Assembly (NCBI GenBank): GCA_963783945.1 | Contig: CAWAPS010000029.1 | Location: forward strand, 62,001 to 126,000 | Direction of reading: 5' to 3' | DNA length: 64,000 nucleotides | Source of the DNA: CAWAPS01 sp963783945 | GTDB taxonomy: Bacteria; Actinomycetota; Acidimicrobiia; Acidimicrobiales; Palsa-688 | Part shown: in pieces, positions 15,435 through 23,772 of the stretch | Position numbering within the stretch: position 1 is the first letter of the stretch | How the letters are laid out: every line of letters begins with the position of its first letter | Notes under the pieces: model-generated | What the model was told of the DNA's origin: nothing | What the model saw: only the letters and a program-made list of their open reading frames with translations | Database searches by the model: none | Made by a program: the position numbers and the translations under genes

Positions 15435-17066
15435 ATGCCTGCCCAACGGGTGCTGGTGGCGCGGGTGCCGGATTGGCCGGTCGTGGCTGCTTGCTACGGG
15501 CCCGACATACCGGCGGCCGTGGTGGCAGGGAATCAGGTGGTGGCCGTCACCGCCGCGGCGCGAGTCGAGGGGGTCCGGTCCGGCCTGCGCCGGCGGGAGG
15601 CCCAGGCCCGCTGCCCGGAGCTGGCGGTGCTGGCCGCCGACCCGGGTCGCGATGCCAGGGAGTGGGAGCCGGTGGTCGCGGCGATGGAGGCCTTGTTGAC
15701 GCCGATGGTCGAGGTGCTGGAGCCGGGTGCCCTGGCCTTTGCCACCAGGGGCCCGTCGCGATACTTCGGTGGTGATGCTGCCCTTGGGCAGAAAGTGGCC
15801 GGCGTGATCGACCGGGTGCTCGGGCGGCCCATTTGCCAGGTGGGCGTGGCGGATGGCCTGTTTGCCGGCATGCTGGCAGCTCGGGCGGCGGCCGGGGCCG
15901 GAGGGGCTGGCGACGCGGGCGGGAGATCAAGCGACGGGGCCGGAGATACGGGGGCCGAGGGCGAGGCAGGGGGTAGGGATGCCGGCCGCATGGTCGTGGT
16001 GCCCGCGGGGGAGAGCCGAGCGTGGCTATCCCCTCATCCGGTCGGTGTACTCGGTCCGGGCTACGAGGCCCTGACCGATCTGCTGATGCGATTGGGGATC
16101 CGGACCCTGGGCGACCTGGCGGGGCTGCCGGGGCCGTCGGTCCTCGGTCGTTTCGGGCCGGAGGGGGTGGCCGCCCACCGCCTGGCCCGGGGCCTGGACG
16201 ATCATCCGCTCGAGGCTCGTATCCCACCGCCGGACCTGGTCGTCCAGGCCGAGCTGGATCCTCCCGAGGAGCGGGTCGAGGCGGCCGCGTTCGTGGCCAA
16301 GTCCCTGGCCGACGATCTCCTGGCCCGGGTGGAATCGATGGGGCTCGCCTGCAGCAAGGTGGCCATAGAGGTCGAGACCGAGCATGGCGAACGTCTGGTG
16401 CGCCATTGGCGTCATGAAGGAGCACTGACAGCCGTCGCCTTATCGGAGCGGGCCCGCTGGCAGATAGAGGGGTGGCTGGCCCGGGGTTCACCGACTGGAG
16501 GGCTGATCCTCCTCCGCCTGACCCCTGAAGAGGTGCGGCCTGACCGGGGGCGGCAGCTGGGTTTCTGGGGAGGGGTAGCGGATGCCGACGCCAGGGCGGC
16601 CCGGTCTTTCGCCAGGGTGCAAGGGATGCTGGGCCCAGAAGCCGTGATGACGGCTGTCCTGGCCGGCGGAAGGGGCTTTGCCGACCAGGTCCGTTTGGTG
16701 CCGTGGGGGGATGAGCGGGATGCCGGTGCCGACGCGGCATCACGGCCGTGGCCCGGCCGGCTCGCCAACCCGTCGCCCGCAGCTGTGCATTCGCCCGCCC
16801 CGCCGGCCGAAGTCCTCGATGCCGGGGGTGAGCCGATCGAGGTGAGCAGCAGGGGGACGATCAGCGCCGCCCCGGCCGCCGTCTCGATGCAGGGTGGTCC
16901 CTGGAATGCGGTGGCGGCCTGGGCCGGGCCGTGGCCGTTAGAGGAGCGCTGGTGGGAGAACATGGGCCGGCGCCGGGCCCGGCTTCAGGTGGTCCTGGAC
17001 GACGGCGAAGCTCACCTGTTGACGAGGGAATCGGGAAGGTGGTGGGTCGAGGCGACCTACGAGTGA
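15435..17066 (+). CDS. imuB: ImuB, catalytically inactive Y-family polymerase-like mutasome hub
   Basis: 543 residues with Y-family layout, but the catalytic carboxylates are missing: the first motif reads LVARVPDWPVVAAC and the usual DE pair is replaced by GALAFATRGPSRYFGG. Lesion-bypass finger and thumb motifs remain (LMRLGIRTLGDLAGLPGPSV near 215-235). A clamp-binding-like motif RQLGFWG lies near 373. The C-terminus (LQVVLDDGEAHLLTRESGRWW) is typical of ImuB. ImuB bridges the beta clamp, ImuA' and DnaE2. A Gly/Ala/Asp-rich insert at about 153-190 looks lineage-specific. It is co-transcribed with imuA'. Confidence 0.88.
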   Translation: MPAQRVLVARVPDWPVVAACYGPDIPAAVVAGNQVVAVTAAARVEGVRSGLRRREAQARCPELAVLAADPGRDAREWEPVVAAMEALLTPMVEVLEPGALAFATRGPSRYFGGDAALGQKVAGVIDRVLGRPICQVGVADGLFAGMLAARAAAGAGGAGDAGGRSSDGAGDTGAEGEAGGRDAGRMVVVPAGESRAWLSPHPVGVLGPGYEALTDLLMRLGIRTLGDLAGLPGPSVLGRFGPEGVAAHRLARGLDDHPLEARIPPPDLVVQAELDPPEERVEAAAFVAKSLADDLLARVESMGLACSKVAIEVETEHGERLVRHWRHEGALTAVALSERARWQIEGWLARGSPTGGLILLRLTPEEVRPDRGRQLGFWGGVADADARAARSFARVQGMLGPEAVMTAVLAGGRGFADQVRLVPWGDERDAGADAASRPWPGRLANPSPAAVHSPAPPAEVLDAGGEPIEVSSRGTISAAPAAVSMQGGPWNAVAAWAGPWPLEERWWENMGRRRARLQVVLDDGEAHLLTRESGRWWVEATYE

Positions 17067-17091
17067 CACCGCTAGAACGATACTGAGAGCG

Positions 17092-17190
17092 ATGAACCGC
17101 TCTCGGCCATGGAGTTTCTCGGCGATCGACCACGTGCAGCTCGCCATGCCCGTGGGGGAAGAGCGGGAGGCCGAGGTCGGGGCCCCGTGA
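17092..17190 (+). pseudogene. Remnant of a VOC/glyoxalase-family gene, now a 32-codon ORF
   Basis: ATG 17092 opens a frame reading FSAIDHVQLAMPVGEEREAE before TGA 17188-17190. IDHVQLAMPxGxExxAE is the usual first beta strand and helix of vicinal-oxygen-chelate (glyoxalase/bleomycin-resistance) proteins, but the remaining roughly 90 residues are gone. A GATACT box 7 nt upstream looks like its original promoter. Its stop overlaps the start of the DinB-fold gene (GTGA), so it now resembles a leader peptide. Confidence 0.6.
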
Positions 17191-17690
17191 CCGACCACTG
17201 CACCGAATGCGGTTTCGAGTACCGCCTGAGCGAGTTTGCCGGCGCCGGCGCCGCCATCTCCGCCGGATCCGCCCGGATCGCCGCCGACATGCACCAGCAC
17301 CCGGACGGCCTGGGTCGACGAATCCGTTCTGACGTTTGGTCGCCGCTCGAGTACGCCTGCCACCTGAGGGACGTGCTGCTGGTACAGCGGGAACGGGTCC
17401 TGATGGCCCGCCGCCGGGACCGGCCGGGTTTTGACCCTATGGGCCGGGACGAACGGGTCGACCACGACGGTTACGCCGGCCAGAATCCGGTCGACGTGAC
17501 CCGCCAGCTCCTCGACGCCGCCGCCATGTTCGCCAACGTCCTGGCCCGGCTGGACCGAGAGGACTGGGACCGGACAGTCATTTACAACTACCCGAGTCGG
17601 ACCGAGCGGTCCCTCCAGTGGGTGGCGGTTCACACCCTGCACGAGGTCCGCCACCACCACATGGACATTCAGGGCCAGCTGCCGGCGTGA
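17187..17690 (+). CDS. DinB-fold (four-helix metal-binding) family protein
   Basis: 167 residues from GTG 17187. The N-terminus has a short HCTECGFEY motif, then a DinB/YfiT-type bundle: WSPLEYACHLRDVLLVQRERV and the C-terminal helix WVAVHTLHEVRHHHMDI, giving the usual three-His metal site. Actinobacterial relatives are often thiol (mycothiol)-dependent transferases or isomerases, but the reaction here is unknown. The start is chosen because the CxxC motif follows it at once and the upstream extension is meaningless. It overlaps the VOC remnant stop and lies downstream of imuB, so SOS read-through is possible. Confidence 0.72.
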   Translation: MTDHCTECGFEYRLSEFAGAGAAISAGSARIAADMHQHPDGLGRRIRSDVWSPLEYACHLRDVLLVQRERVLMARRRDRPGFDPMGRDERVDHDGYAGQNPVDVTRQLLDAAAMFANVLARLDREDWDRTVIYNYPSRTERSLQWVAVHTLHEVRHHHMDIQGQLPA

Positions 17691-17710
17691 CCGGCCCCCC
17701 GCTCTTTCAG

Positions 17711-17755
17711 GTCGACTACGTCGGTTACGTCGGTTACGTCGGTTACGTCGGTTAC
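17711..17755. repeat. 9-bp tandem repeat between convergent genes
   Basis: Five copies of GTCGGTTAC (first copy GTCGACTAC) at 17711-17755. The minus-strand PAP2 gene terminates inside the last copy (TAA 17752-17754). Confidence 0.85.
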
Positions 17756-18621
17756 GTCGGCGCGCTGGCCTGAGCGGGCTGGTACTGCCGGAGGGCACGC
17801 CTCGCCTGGCGGGCGGTCCACCATCCCTGCCAGCGGTCCCCGATGAAAACGGCCACGACGAAGGTCAGAAATCCGGCCAGGACGTCCAGCACGTAATGGT
17901 TGCCCGTCGACAACACAGCGACGCTGGTGATCGCCGGATAAACCCAAACGAGCGCGGCCCACCGCATGCCCCTGAGGATGCGCCACAGAGCCAGCGACGA
18001 CCACGCCGCCCAGGCGATGTGGAGCGACGGCATCGCCGCGAACTGATTGGCGGCCGTCGCCAGGGTCCCCGAATGCCACGATCCGAAGGCGTGAGAGCTG
18101 GCAACCACGTCCACGAAGGTCTTCGGGTCGAGCAGCCGAGGCGGAGCCATGGGATACAGCCAGAAGACGAGCATCCCGATCACGTTGATCAGTACCAGCC
18201 CCGTACGAAGCGGGCGGTAGAGGGTGGGAAAACTCCACCACAGCCAGCCGAGAACCCCGAGGGTCACCACGAAATGGGCGTTGTCGTAGTAGTTGGAGAC
18301 AATCACCGCCAACGTCTGGTGGTGAGCCATCCAATGGTCCAGGGTGGCCTCGGGATCGATGTGAAGCACCCTTTCCAAATGCAGAGTGCTGCGGGCGTGG
18401 CCCATGGCCGCCGTTTGGCGGAGGGGCGCCAGGTTGGCGATGGCGTCGTACACCCAGCACAACCAGACGACGACCAGGGCCTCGGACCACCACCGGGCGC
18501 GCCGTTCGGTCGGATCGGGCCGCCACAGCGAGTGGCCCGCCTGGAGCGTTCGGGCCCGAGCCGGGTTCCCCGCGACGCTGTCCTCGTAGGGGGAAGTCAA
18601 CAGGTGAAGTGTAGGCGGCAT
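17752..18621 (-). CDS. PAP2-superfamily membrane phosphatase/transferase (inositol phosphorylceramide synthase-like)
   Basis: 289 residues with about six membrane segments. The PAP2_3-type active site is visible: QFAAMPSLHIAWA near 200 and GNHYVLDVLAGFL near 252, plus YPMAPPRLLD near 165. Proteins of this subgroup act on lipid phosphates or transfer phospho-inositol head groups at the membrane; the substrate cannot be fixed from sequence. It reads towards the DinB-fold gene and lies next to the amidase gene on the same strand (61-nt gap). Confidence 0.75.
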   Translation of the reverse strand: MPPTLHLLTSPYEDSVAGNPARARTLQAGHSLWRPDPTERRARWWSEALVVVWLCWVYDAIANLAPLRQTAAMGHARSTLHLERVLHIDPEATLDHWMAHHQTLAVIVSNYYDNAHFVVTLGVLGWLWWSFPTLYRPLRTGLVLINVIGMLVFWLYPMAPPRLLDPKTFVDVVASSHAFGSWHSGTLATAANQFAAMPSLHIAWAAWSSLALWRILRGMRWAALVWVYPAITSVAVLSTGNHYVLDVLAGFLTFVVAVFIGDRWQGWWTARQARRALRQYQPAQASAPT

Positions 18622-18682
18622 CCAGGTTGCCGAGAGGTGCCGTACGGCCGCGGGGCTTGGCTGCCGAGCGCCGCCGTCGCCT

Positions 18683-19843
18683 TCAGGGCCGTCCGGTCCC
18701 GCTCCAACCAGCAGCTGCTTCCACTCGCCCGGCGGTAGCCAGAATCACCTCCTCACTGCCGAGCGGTCCCACCAGCTGGAGGCTCGGAGGGACCCGGGAG
18801 GAGGGTCTGCCGGCAGCCGGGGTAGTCGGCCGCACCGGCAACGAGATGGCGGGCAGGCCGGCGAGATTGAATGGCGCGGCGTAACGGATCTCCCCCACCC
18901 GGGCCGCGTCAGTGATCTCTGGGGGATCGCTTGCCAGGCTCGGCAGGGCCAGCAGCTCCACTCGGCGAAAGACGTCCGAGACCTCGGCTACCCAGCCTCT
19001 TGCCGTTTCCCAGCAGGCGGCCACCTCCTCCGGGCCGATGAGCGACGATGCCTCGAGCCGGGCGCTCACATCGGGGGACAGGTTGTCCCGACCGGTCCGC
19101 CATAACTCGTGGTGCACCTGCCAGGCCTCTGCCATGAGAATGGTCATCGCTGCCAGGTTCGCTTCGTCCCAGCCGGCCAGCACCACGTCCTCTACCTCGA
19201 ATCCCGCTGAAGGCAGGGCGGCGTCGATGGCGGCGTCGATGTGCTCGGCTGCCGGTAGTCGCATGCGGCCGATGCGGAGAGCCGATGCGGGGGCCGCGGC
19301 GAAGCCAGGCTCGAGAAGGGCCATGCCGGCGGTCACCAGGGCCACGGTCGCCGCCATGGGCCCGACCGTGTCGAGCGACGGGGCCAGAGGGCACACGCCG
19401 TCGAGCGGTACCCGGCCGCGGCTGGTCTTGAGTCCGACCACACCGCAGCAGGCCGCCGGGATCCTGATCGATCCGCCGGTGTCGCTCCCGAAGGCGACAT
19501 CCGCCTCACCCGCCCCGACGGCGACGGCCGACCCGCTCGACGATCCGCCCGGTATCAGGCGCGGGTCCAGTGGATTGACTGGGGTACCGAACCACGGATT
19601 GATCCCGCTCACGCCGAACGCCAGCTCGTGCAGGTTGGTCTTGCCGACGATGGTCGCCTGTCCCGCCGTCTCGGCGGCCCGGGTGCCGGCCAGGCAACGG
19701 GCGTCATGCTCAGCCGGAGCCGCGCTCGCCGCGATCACTTTCGATCCGTTGGTGGTCGGCGTCCCGGCCAGGTCGATCAGGTCCTTGACGCCGATTCGCA
19801 GGCCCGGCCCGGAATCGGCGAGTCTGGTGATGAAGGTGGCCAT
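18683..19843 (-). CDS. Amidase signature family hydrolase
   Basis: 386 residues from ATG 19843 (a GTG five codons upstream is an alternative). The Ser-cisSer-Lys triad is present: Lys in GVKDLIDLAGT near 20, Ser in GGSSSGSAVAVGAG near 100 and the nucleophile region FGSDTGGSIRIPA near 117-129. The family hydrolyses amides, including GatA-like and allophanate or indoleacetamide hydrolases. At under 400 residues it is shorter than GatA and has no GatB/C neighbours, so a catabolic amidase is more likely. It diverges from dnaE2. Confidence 0.85.
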   Translation of the reverse strand: MATFITRLADSGPGLRIGVKDLIDLAGTPTTNGSKVIAASAAPAEHDARCLAGTRAAETAGQATIVGKTNLHELAFGVSGINPWFGTPVNPLDPRLIPGGSSSGSAVAVGAGEADVAFGSDTGGSIRIPAACCGVVGLKTSRGRVPLDGVCPLAPSLDTVGPMAATVALVTAGMALLEPGFAAAPASALRIGRMRLPAAEHIDAAIDAALPSAGFEVEDVVLAGWDEANLAAMTILMAEAWQVHHELWRTGRDNLSPDVSARLEASSLIGPEEVAACWETARGWVAEVSDVFRRVELLALPSLASDPPEITDAARVGEIRYAAPFNLAGLPAISLPVRPTTPAAGRPSSRVPPSLQLVGPLGSEEVILATAGRVEAAAGWSGTGRP

Positions 19844-19951
19844 GCCGAAGCATGGCACAGCACCTTCCCCCGCGTCCGGTGAGCGACACCTAAACAGACA
19901 TCCGGGTCATAGCCGGCGCCAAACGACCCCGGTTAACGCCAGTTGGCATAC

Positions 19952-19963
19952 GAACATATGTTC
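19952..19963. promoter_or_regulatory. LexA (SOS) box upstream of dnaE2
   Basis: GAAC ATAT GTTC, same consensus and near-identical surroundings (CGAACATATGTTCGCT) to the imuA' operator. It ends 3 nt before the dnaE2 -10 box. Confidence 0.88.
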
Positions 19964-19966
19964 GCT

Positions 19967-19978
19967 TAATGTCGCGTC
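19967..19978 (+). promoter_or_regulatory. Leaderless promoter of dnaE2
   Basis: TAATGT (19967-19972), 6 nt, then GTG 19979. Geometry relative to the LexA box matches imuA' within 1 nt. Confidence 0.62.
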
Positions 19979-22900
19979 GTGGGTTACGAGAACCCGCCCG
20001 TGCCGTGGCGAGACCTGGAGGCGGCGCTGTCCGACCGCCGGGGACCCAGCGGGCGAGCGCGGCCGTTCCCGTCTCAGGGCGACGGCGGGGACAGCCCGGC
20101 CTGGTCCTACAAGCGTCAGGCGTACCGGCCGCCAGCCGACCTGGCCGGCCAGGGCCTCGAGCCGGCATCAGCCCCGGCCGCGGTGCCGTACGCCGAACTG
20201 CACTGCCATTCCAACTTCAGCTTTCTCGACGGGGCCTCCCACCCGGAGGAACTGGTCGAGGAGGCGGTCCGCCTCGGCCTGGAGGCGCTGGCCATCACCG
20301 ACCACGACGGCATGTACGGGGTGGTCCGTTTCACCGAGGCGGCCCGAGCCGTAGGGATGCCCACAGTGTTCGGGGCGGAACTGTCGCTCGGGCTGACCCG
20401 CCCCCAAAATGGCGTGGCCGACCCGGAGGGCACCCATCTGCTGGTTCTGGCCCGGGACCCCGTCGGCTATACCCGATTGTGCCGGGCACTTTCGGTGGCC
20501 CACTTGTCAGGCCGGGAAAAAGGGCGGCCGTTGGTGGACCTCGAGACCCTCTCCGCCATTGGGGCCGGGGCGTTGCCGGACTTCGGAGCGACTCCTATCA
20601 CGATCAGCGAACCCGCTTCCGCCCGGTGCCACTCCGATCACTGGGTGGTCCTCACCGGCTGCCGCAAGGGGATCGTGCCTGCCGCCCTGGCCGATCATGG
20701 CCCGGGCCGGGCGGCCTACGAGCTGGACCGCCTCCAGAGGCTGTTCGGGCGGGACAACGTGGTGGTGGAGCTGTGGGACCACGGCGACCCGCTCGACTCG
20801 GCCCGCAACGACGCCATGGTGGCCGTAGCCGACCGGTGCGGCACCGAGATCGTGGCCACCAACAACGTCCATTACCACCATCCGGCCCGCCGGAGGTTGG
20901 CGTCGGCTCTGGCCGCAGTGCGAGCCCGGCGCAGCCTGGATGACATCGACGGCTGGCTGCCGGCGTCGTCGGCCGCCCACCTGAGAGGCGGGGCCGAGCA
21001 GGCCAGGCGCTTCGCCCGTTATCCCGGTGTGGTCGAGCGGGCGGCCGCCCTCGGCCGCCAGTGCGCCTTCGACCTGGCCCTGGTGGCACCCAACCTGCCA
21101 CCGTGGCCGGTACCCGAAGGTCACACGGAGATGAGCTGGCTTAGGCAGCTGACCGAGGAGGGGGCGCTACGCCGTTACGGGCCCCGGGACGCCGCCCGCC
21201 ATCCTCGGGCGTGGGCCCAGATCGACTACGAGCTGGGGATGATCGAGCACCTCGGCTTCGCTGGTTACTTCCTCATCGTGTGGGACATCGTCGAGTTCTG
21301 CCGGACCCACGACATCTACTGCCAGGGGAGGGGATCGGCGGCCAACTCAGCAGTGTGTTACGCCCTCGGTATCACCAACGCCGACGCCGTGGCCCTGGGC
21401 CTGCTCTTCGAGCGGTTCCTCTCTCCCGAGCGCGACGGGCCGCCCGACATCGACGTGGACATCGAGAGCGGCCGGCGGGAAGAAGCCATCCAGTACGTGT
21501 ACCGCCGCTACGGGCGGGGGCGCGCCGCCCAGGTGGCCAACGTCATCACCTACCGTCCCCGTTCCGCAGTGAGGGACATGGGCAAGGCCCTGGGCGCGGC
21601 GCCGGGCCAGCTCGACGCCTGGTCCAAGCAGGTCGATGGCTGGGGACCGCTGTCGGCTACTGCCGCCCTGGCCGACCACGAGATCCCCGATGCGGTGATG
21701 GGGCTGGCCGGCGAGGTCCAGCATTTTCCCCGGCACCTGGGCATCCACTCGGGGGGAATGGTGCTGTGCGACCGGCCGGTAGCCGAGGTGTGCCCGGTGG
21801 AGTGGGCCCGCATGGTCGATCGGAGCGTCCTGCAGTGGGACAAGGACGACTGCGCGGCGGCCGGGCTGGTCAAGTTCGACATGCTCGGGCTCGGCATGCT
21901 GACCGTGTTGCACGCCGCGGTCGACCATGTGCGGGAGTTTCACGGGGTCCAGGTGGACCTGGCCCAGCTGCCCCAGGAGGATGCGGTGTACGACATGTTG
22001 TCGCGGGCGGACTCGATAGGGGTGTTCCAGGTCGAGAGCCGGGCCCAGATGGCGACCCTGCCCCGACTCAAGCCGCGGACCTTCTACGACCTGGTGGTGG
22101 AAGTGGCGCTCATCCGACCCGGGCCGATACAGGGAGGGTCGGTTCATCCCTACATCCGCCGGCGCAACGGGGCCGAGCCGGTCACCTACCTTCATCCATT
22201 GCTGGAGCGCAGCCTGGCCAAGACGCTAGGAGTGCCGCTGTTCCAGGAGCAGCTGATGCAGATGGCCATCGATGTGGCCGGCTTCACCCCCGCCGAATCT
22301 GACCGGTTGCGTCAGGCCATGGGCTCCAAGCGGAGCATGGAGAAGATGGAGCAGTTGCAGGCTCGGCTGTATTCGGGCATGCGCGACCGGGGGATCGAGG
22401 GTGAGGTGGCCGACGCCATATGGGACAAGCTGGTGGCCTTCGCCAACTTCGGTTTCCCCGAGAGCCATTCGGTTAGCTTCGCCTACCTCGTCTACTCGTC
22501 GGCGTGGCTCAAGCACCACTACCCGGCGGCGTTCTGCGCCGGTCTCCTGGACGGCCAGCCCATGGGGTTCTGGTCGCCCCAGACCATCGTGTCCGACGCC
22601 CGCCGGCACGGGGTGACGATCCTCGGGCCCGACGTCAACGCCAGCCGGGCGGCGTCGGTGCTCTCGCCTGGCCCGTCCTCGGCCGGCGGGGCCGCGGTGC
22701 GGCTGGGGCTGTCGTACGTGCGGGGAGTGGGCGACGACGCCGCTTCGCTCATCGCGGCGGGGCGGCCTTATCGCGACATGGAGGACGTGGTGCGCCGGAC
22801 CGGCATCACCGCGGCCCAGGCCGAAGCGCTGGCGACGGCCGGGGCATTCGGTTGTTTCGGGTTGTCGCGGCGAGCGGCGTTGTGGGGGGCGGGGGCGGTG

Positions 22901-23554
22901 GCGGCGGCCGGGGGAGAGGTGGCGGCGGCGGGGGGAGAGGTGGCGGCGGCAGGGGGAGAGGTGGCGCCGGCGGGGGCGGTGGCGGCGGCCGAGGGAGACG
23001 TGGGGGCGGCAGGCGGAGGCGTGGTGCCGGCGGGGGATCGGGGTCGTGCTGACAAACTGCCGGCGACCCGGAGAGCCGCGGCTCCCCGGCTGGGCGGCCT
23101 GGTGACAGGCGCCGACGCCCCACCCCTGCCGGACATGGACCCGCTGGAGGTTCATCAAGCCGATCTGTGGGCCACAGGCCTTTCCCCCGACGGGTACCCG
23201 ACCCAGTTCGTCCGGGCGGATCTGGCGGCAGCCGGCGTGGTTACCGCCGCCGGGCTGTTCGACGTGACCCCCGGGCAAAGGGTGACGGTCGCGGGGGTCG
23301 TCACCCACAGGCAGAGACCGGCGACCGCGCAGGGGGTAACTTTCATCAACCTCGAAGACGAGACCGGGTTGGTCAATGTGATCTGCTCGGCGGGAGCATG
23401 GAAGCGTTACCGCCGAGTGGCGCGCTCCAGCCCGGCCTTGATCATCGACGGTCGACTGGAGCGGGTGGAGAGGGTCATCAACGTGGTGGCCGAGCGCATC
23501 AGACCGCTACTGCTCGGCCAGGGGTCAGCCTTGCGGTCACGCGACTTCCGCTGA
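19979..23554 (+). CDS. dnaE2: Error-prone DNA polymerase III alpha subunit DnaE2
   Basis: 1191 residues. The N-terminus MGYENPPVPWRDLEAAL is typical of DnaE2. A PHP domain starts at YAELHCHSNFSFLDGASH (about 71-88); the C-family palm has GPPDIDVDIESGRREE near 489-504, and FANFGFPESHSVSFAYL lies near 820. The C-terminus has an OB-fold (RVTVAGVVTHRQRPATAQGVTFINLEDETG). DnaE2 synthesises across lesions with ImuA'/ImuB after SOS induction. Between about 965 and 1025 it carries a Gly/Ala/Glu/Val repeat insertion not seen in standard DnaE2. It has its own LexA promoter and is separated from imuA'-imuB by three genes. Confidence 0.93.
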   Translation: MGYENPPVPWRDLEAALSDRRGPSGRARPFPSQGDGGDSPAWSYKRQAYRPPADLAGQGLEPASAPAAVPYAELHCHSNFSFLDGASHPEELVEEAVRLGLEALAITDHDGMYGVVRFTEAARAVGMPTVFGAELSLGLTRPQNGVADPEGTHLLVLARDPVGYTRLCRALSVAHLSGREKGRPLVDLETLSAIGAGALPDFGATPITISEPASARCHSDHWVVLTGCRKGIVPAALADHGPGRAAYELDRLQRLFGRDNVVVELWDHGDPLDSARNDAMVAVADRCGTEIVATNNVHYHHPARRRLASALAAVRARRSLDDIDGWLPASSAAHLRGGAEQARRFARYPGVVERAAALGRQCAFDLALVAPNLPPWPVPEGHTEMSWLRQLTEEGALRRYGPRDAARHPRAWAQIDYELGMIEHLGFAGYFLIVWDIVEFCRTHDIYCQGRGSAANSAVCYALGITNADAVALGLLFERFLSPERDGPPDIDVDIESGRREEAIQYVYRRYGRGRAAQVANVITYRPRSAVRDMGKALGAAPGQLDAWSKQVDGWGPLSATAALADHEIPDAVMGLAGEVQHFPRHLGIHSGGMVLCDRPVAEVCPVEWARMVDRSVLQWDKDDCAAAGLVKFDMLGLGMLTVLHAAVDHVREFHGVQVDLAQLPQEDAVYDMLSRADSIGVFQVESRAQMATLPRLKPRTFYDLVVEVALIRPGPIQGGSVHPYIRRRNGAEPVTYLHPLLERSLAKTLGVPLFQEQLMQMAIDVAGFTPAESDRLRQAMGSKRSMEKMEQLQARLYSGMRDRGIEGEVADAIWDKLVAFANFGFPESHSVSFAYLVYSSAWLKHHYPAAFCAGLLDGQPMGFWSPQTIVSDARRHGVTILGPDVNASRAASVLSPGPSSAGGAAVRLGLSYVRGVGDDAASLIAAGRPYRDMEDVVRRTGITAAQAEALATAGAFGCFGLSRRAALWGAGAVAAAGGEVAAAGGEVAAAGGEVAPAGAVAAAEGDVGAAGGGVVPAGDRGRADKLPATRRAAAPRLGGLVTGADAPPLPDMDPLEVHQADLWATGLSPDGYPTQFVRADLAAAGVVTAAGLFDVTPGQRVTVAGVVTHRQRPATAQGVTFINLEDETGLVNVICSAGAWKRYRRVARSSPALIIDGRLERVERVINVVAERIRPLLLGQGSALRSRDFR
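22898..22960 (+). repeat. 21-bp tandem repeat in dnaE2
   Basis: Three near-identical in-frame copies of a 21-bp unit encode VAAAGGE, followed by degenerate copies to about 23035. They lie in the loop before the OB-fold domain. Confidence 0.8.
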
Positions 23555-23582
23555 GATGACTTTCGCCGCTAAACCGCCCATC

Positions 23583-23639
23583 TCATGCAAACTTTGTGCG
23601 CTTAACCCGCTGGGAGCGGGCTAAGCGCACAAACTATGA
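23583..23639. repeat. Dispersed palindromic element, copy 1
   Basis: A 41-nt hairpin core (23593-23633): TTTGTGCGCTTAACCCGCT paired with AGCGGGCTAAGCGCACAAA around GGG. A near-identical copy, in inverted orientation and including the TCATA/TATGA flanks, occurs at 43541-43594. It lies 38 nt after dnaE2. Confidence 0.85.
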
Positions 23640-23705
23640 AGTTCGATCCTCGCCGGACCGGTTTCACCGAGCCAGATTCACAGCCGGCTGACAGCGGAGG
23701 CCCGG

Positions 23706-23770
23706 GGTCTTCCAATCTGCGGGGGTGACACTCCAATCACCCCGCATGTCCCAAGAGATTGGAGAAGACC
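23706..23770 (+). promoter_or_regulatory. Nested stem-loop enclosing the ribosome binding site of the ApbE operon
   Basis: Outer arms GGTCTTCCAATCT (23706-23718) and AGATTGGAGAAGACC (23756-23770) pair with a 2-nt bulge. Inner arms TGCGGGGGTGA (23718-23728) and TCACCCCGCA (23737-23746) also pair. The presumed Shine-Dalgarno GGAGAAG (23761-23767) lies in the outer right arm, 5 nt before ATG 23773, so folding would hide it. This looks like a translational switch, or possibly a protein operator; no known riboswitch class is recognised. Confidence 0.45.
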
Positions 23771-23772
23771 TG

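Noticed and set aside
23636..23660. GTTCGATCC resembling a tRNA T-loop
   Set aside because: No acceptor, D or anticodon arms can be folded around it; it lies just after the palindromic element.
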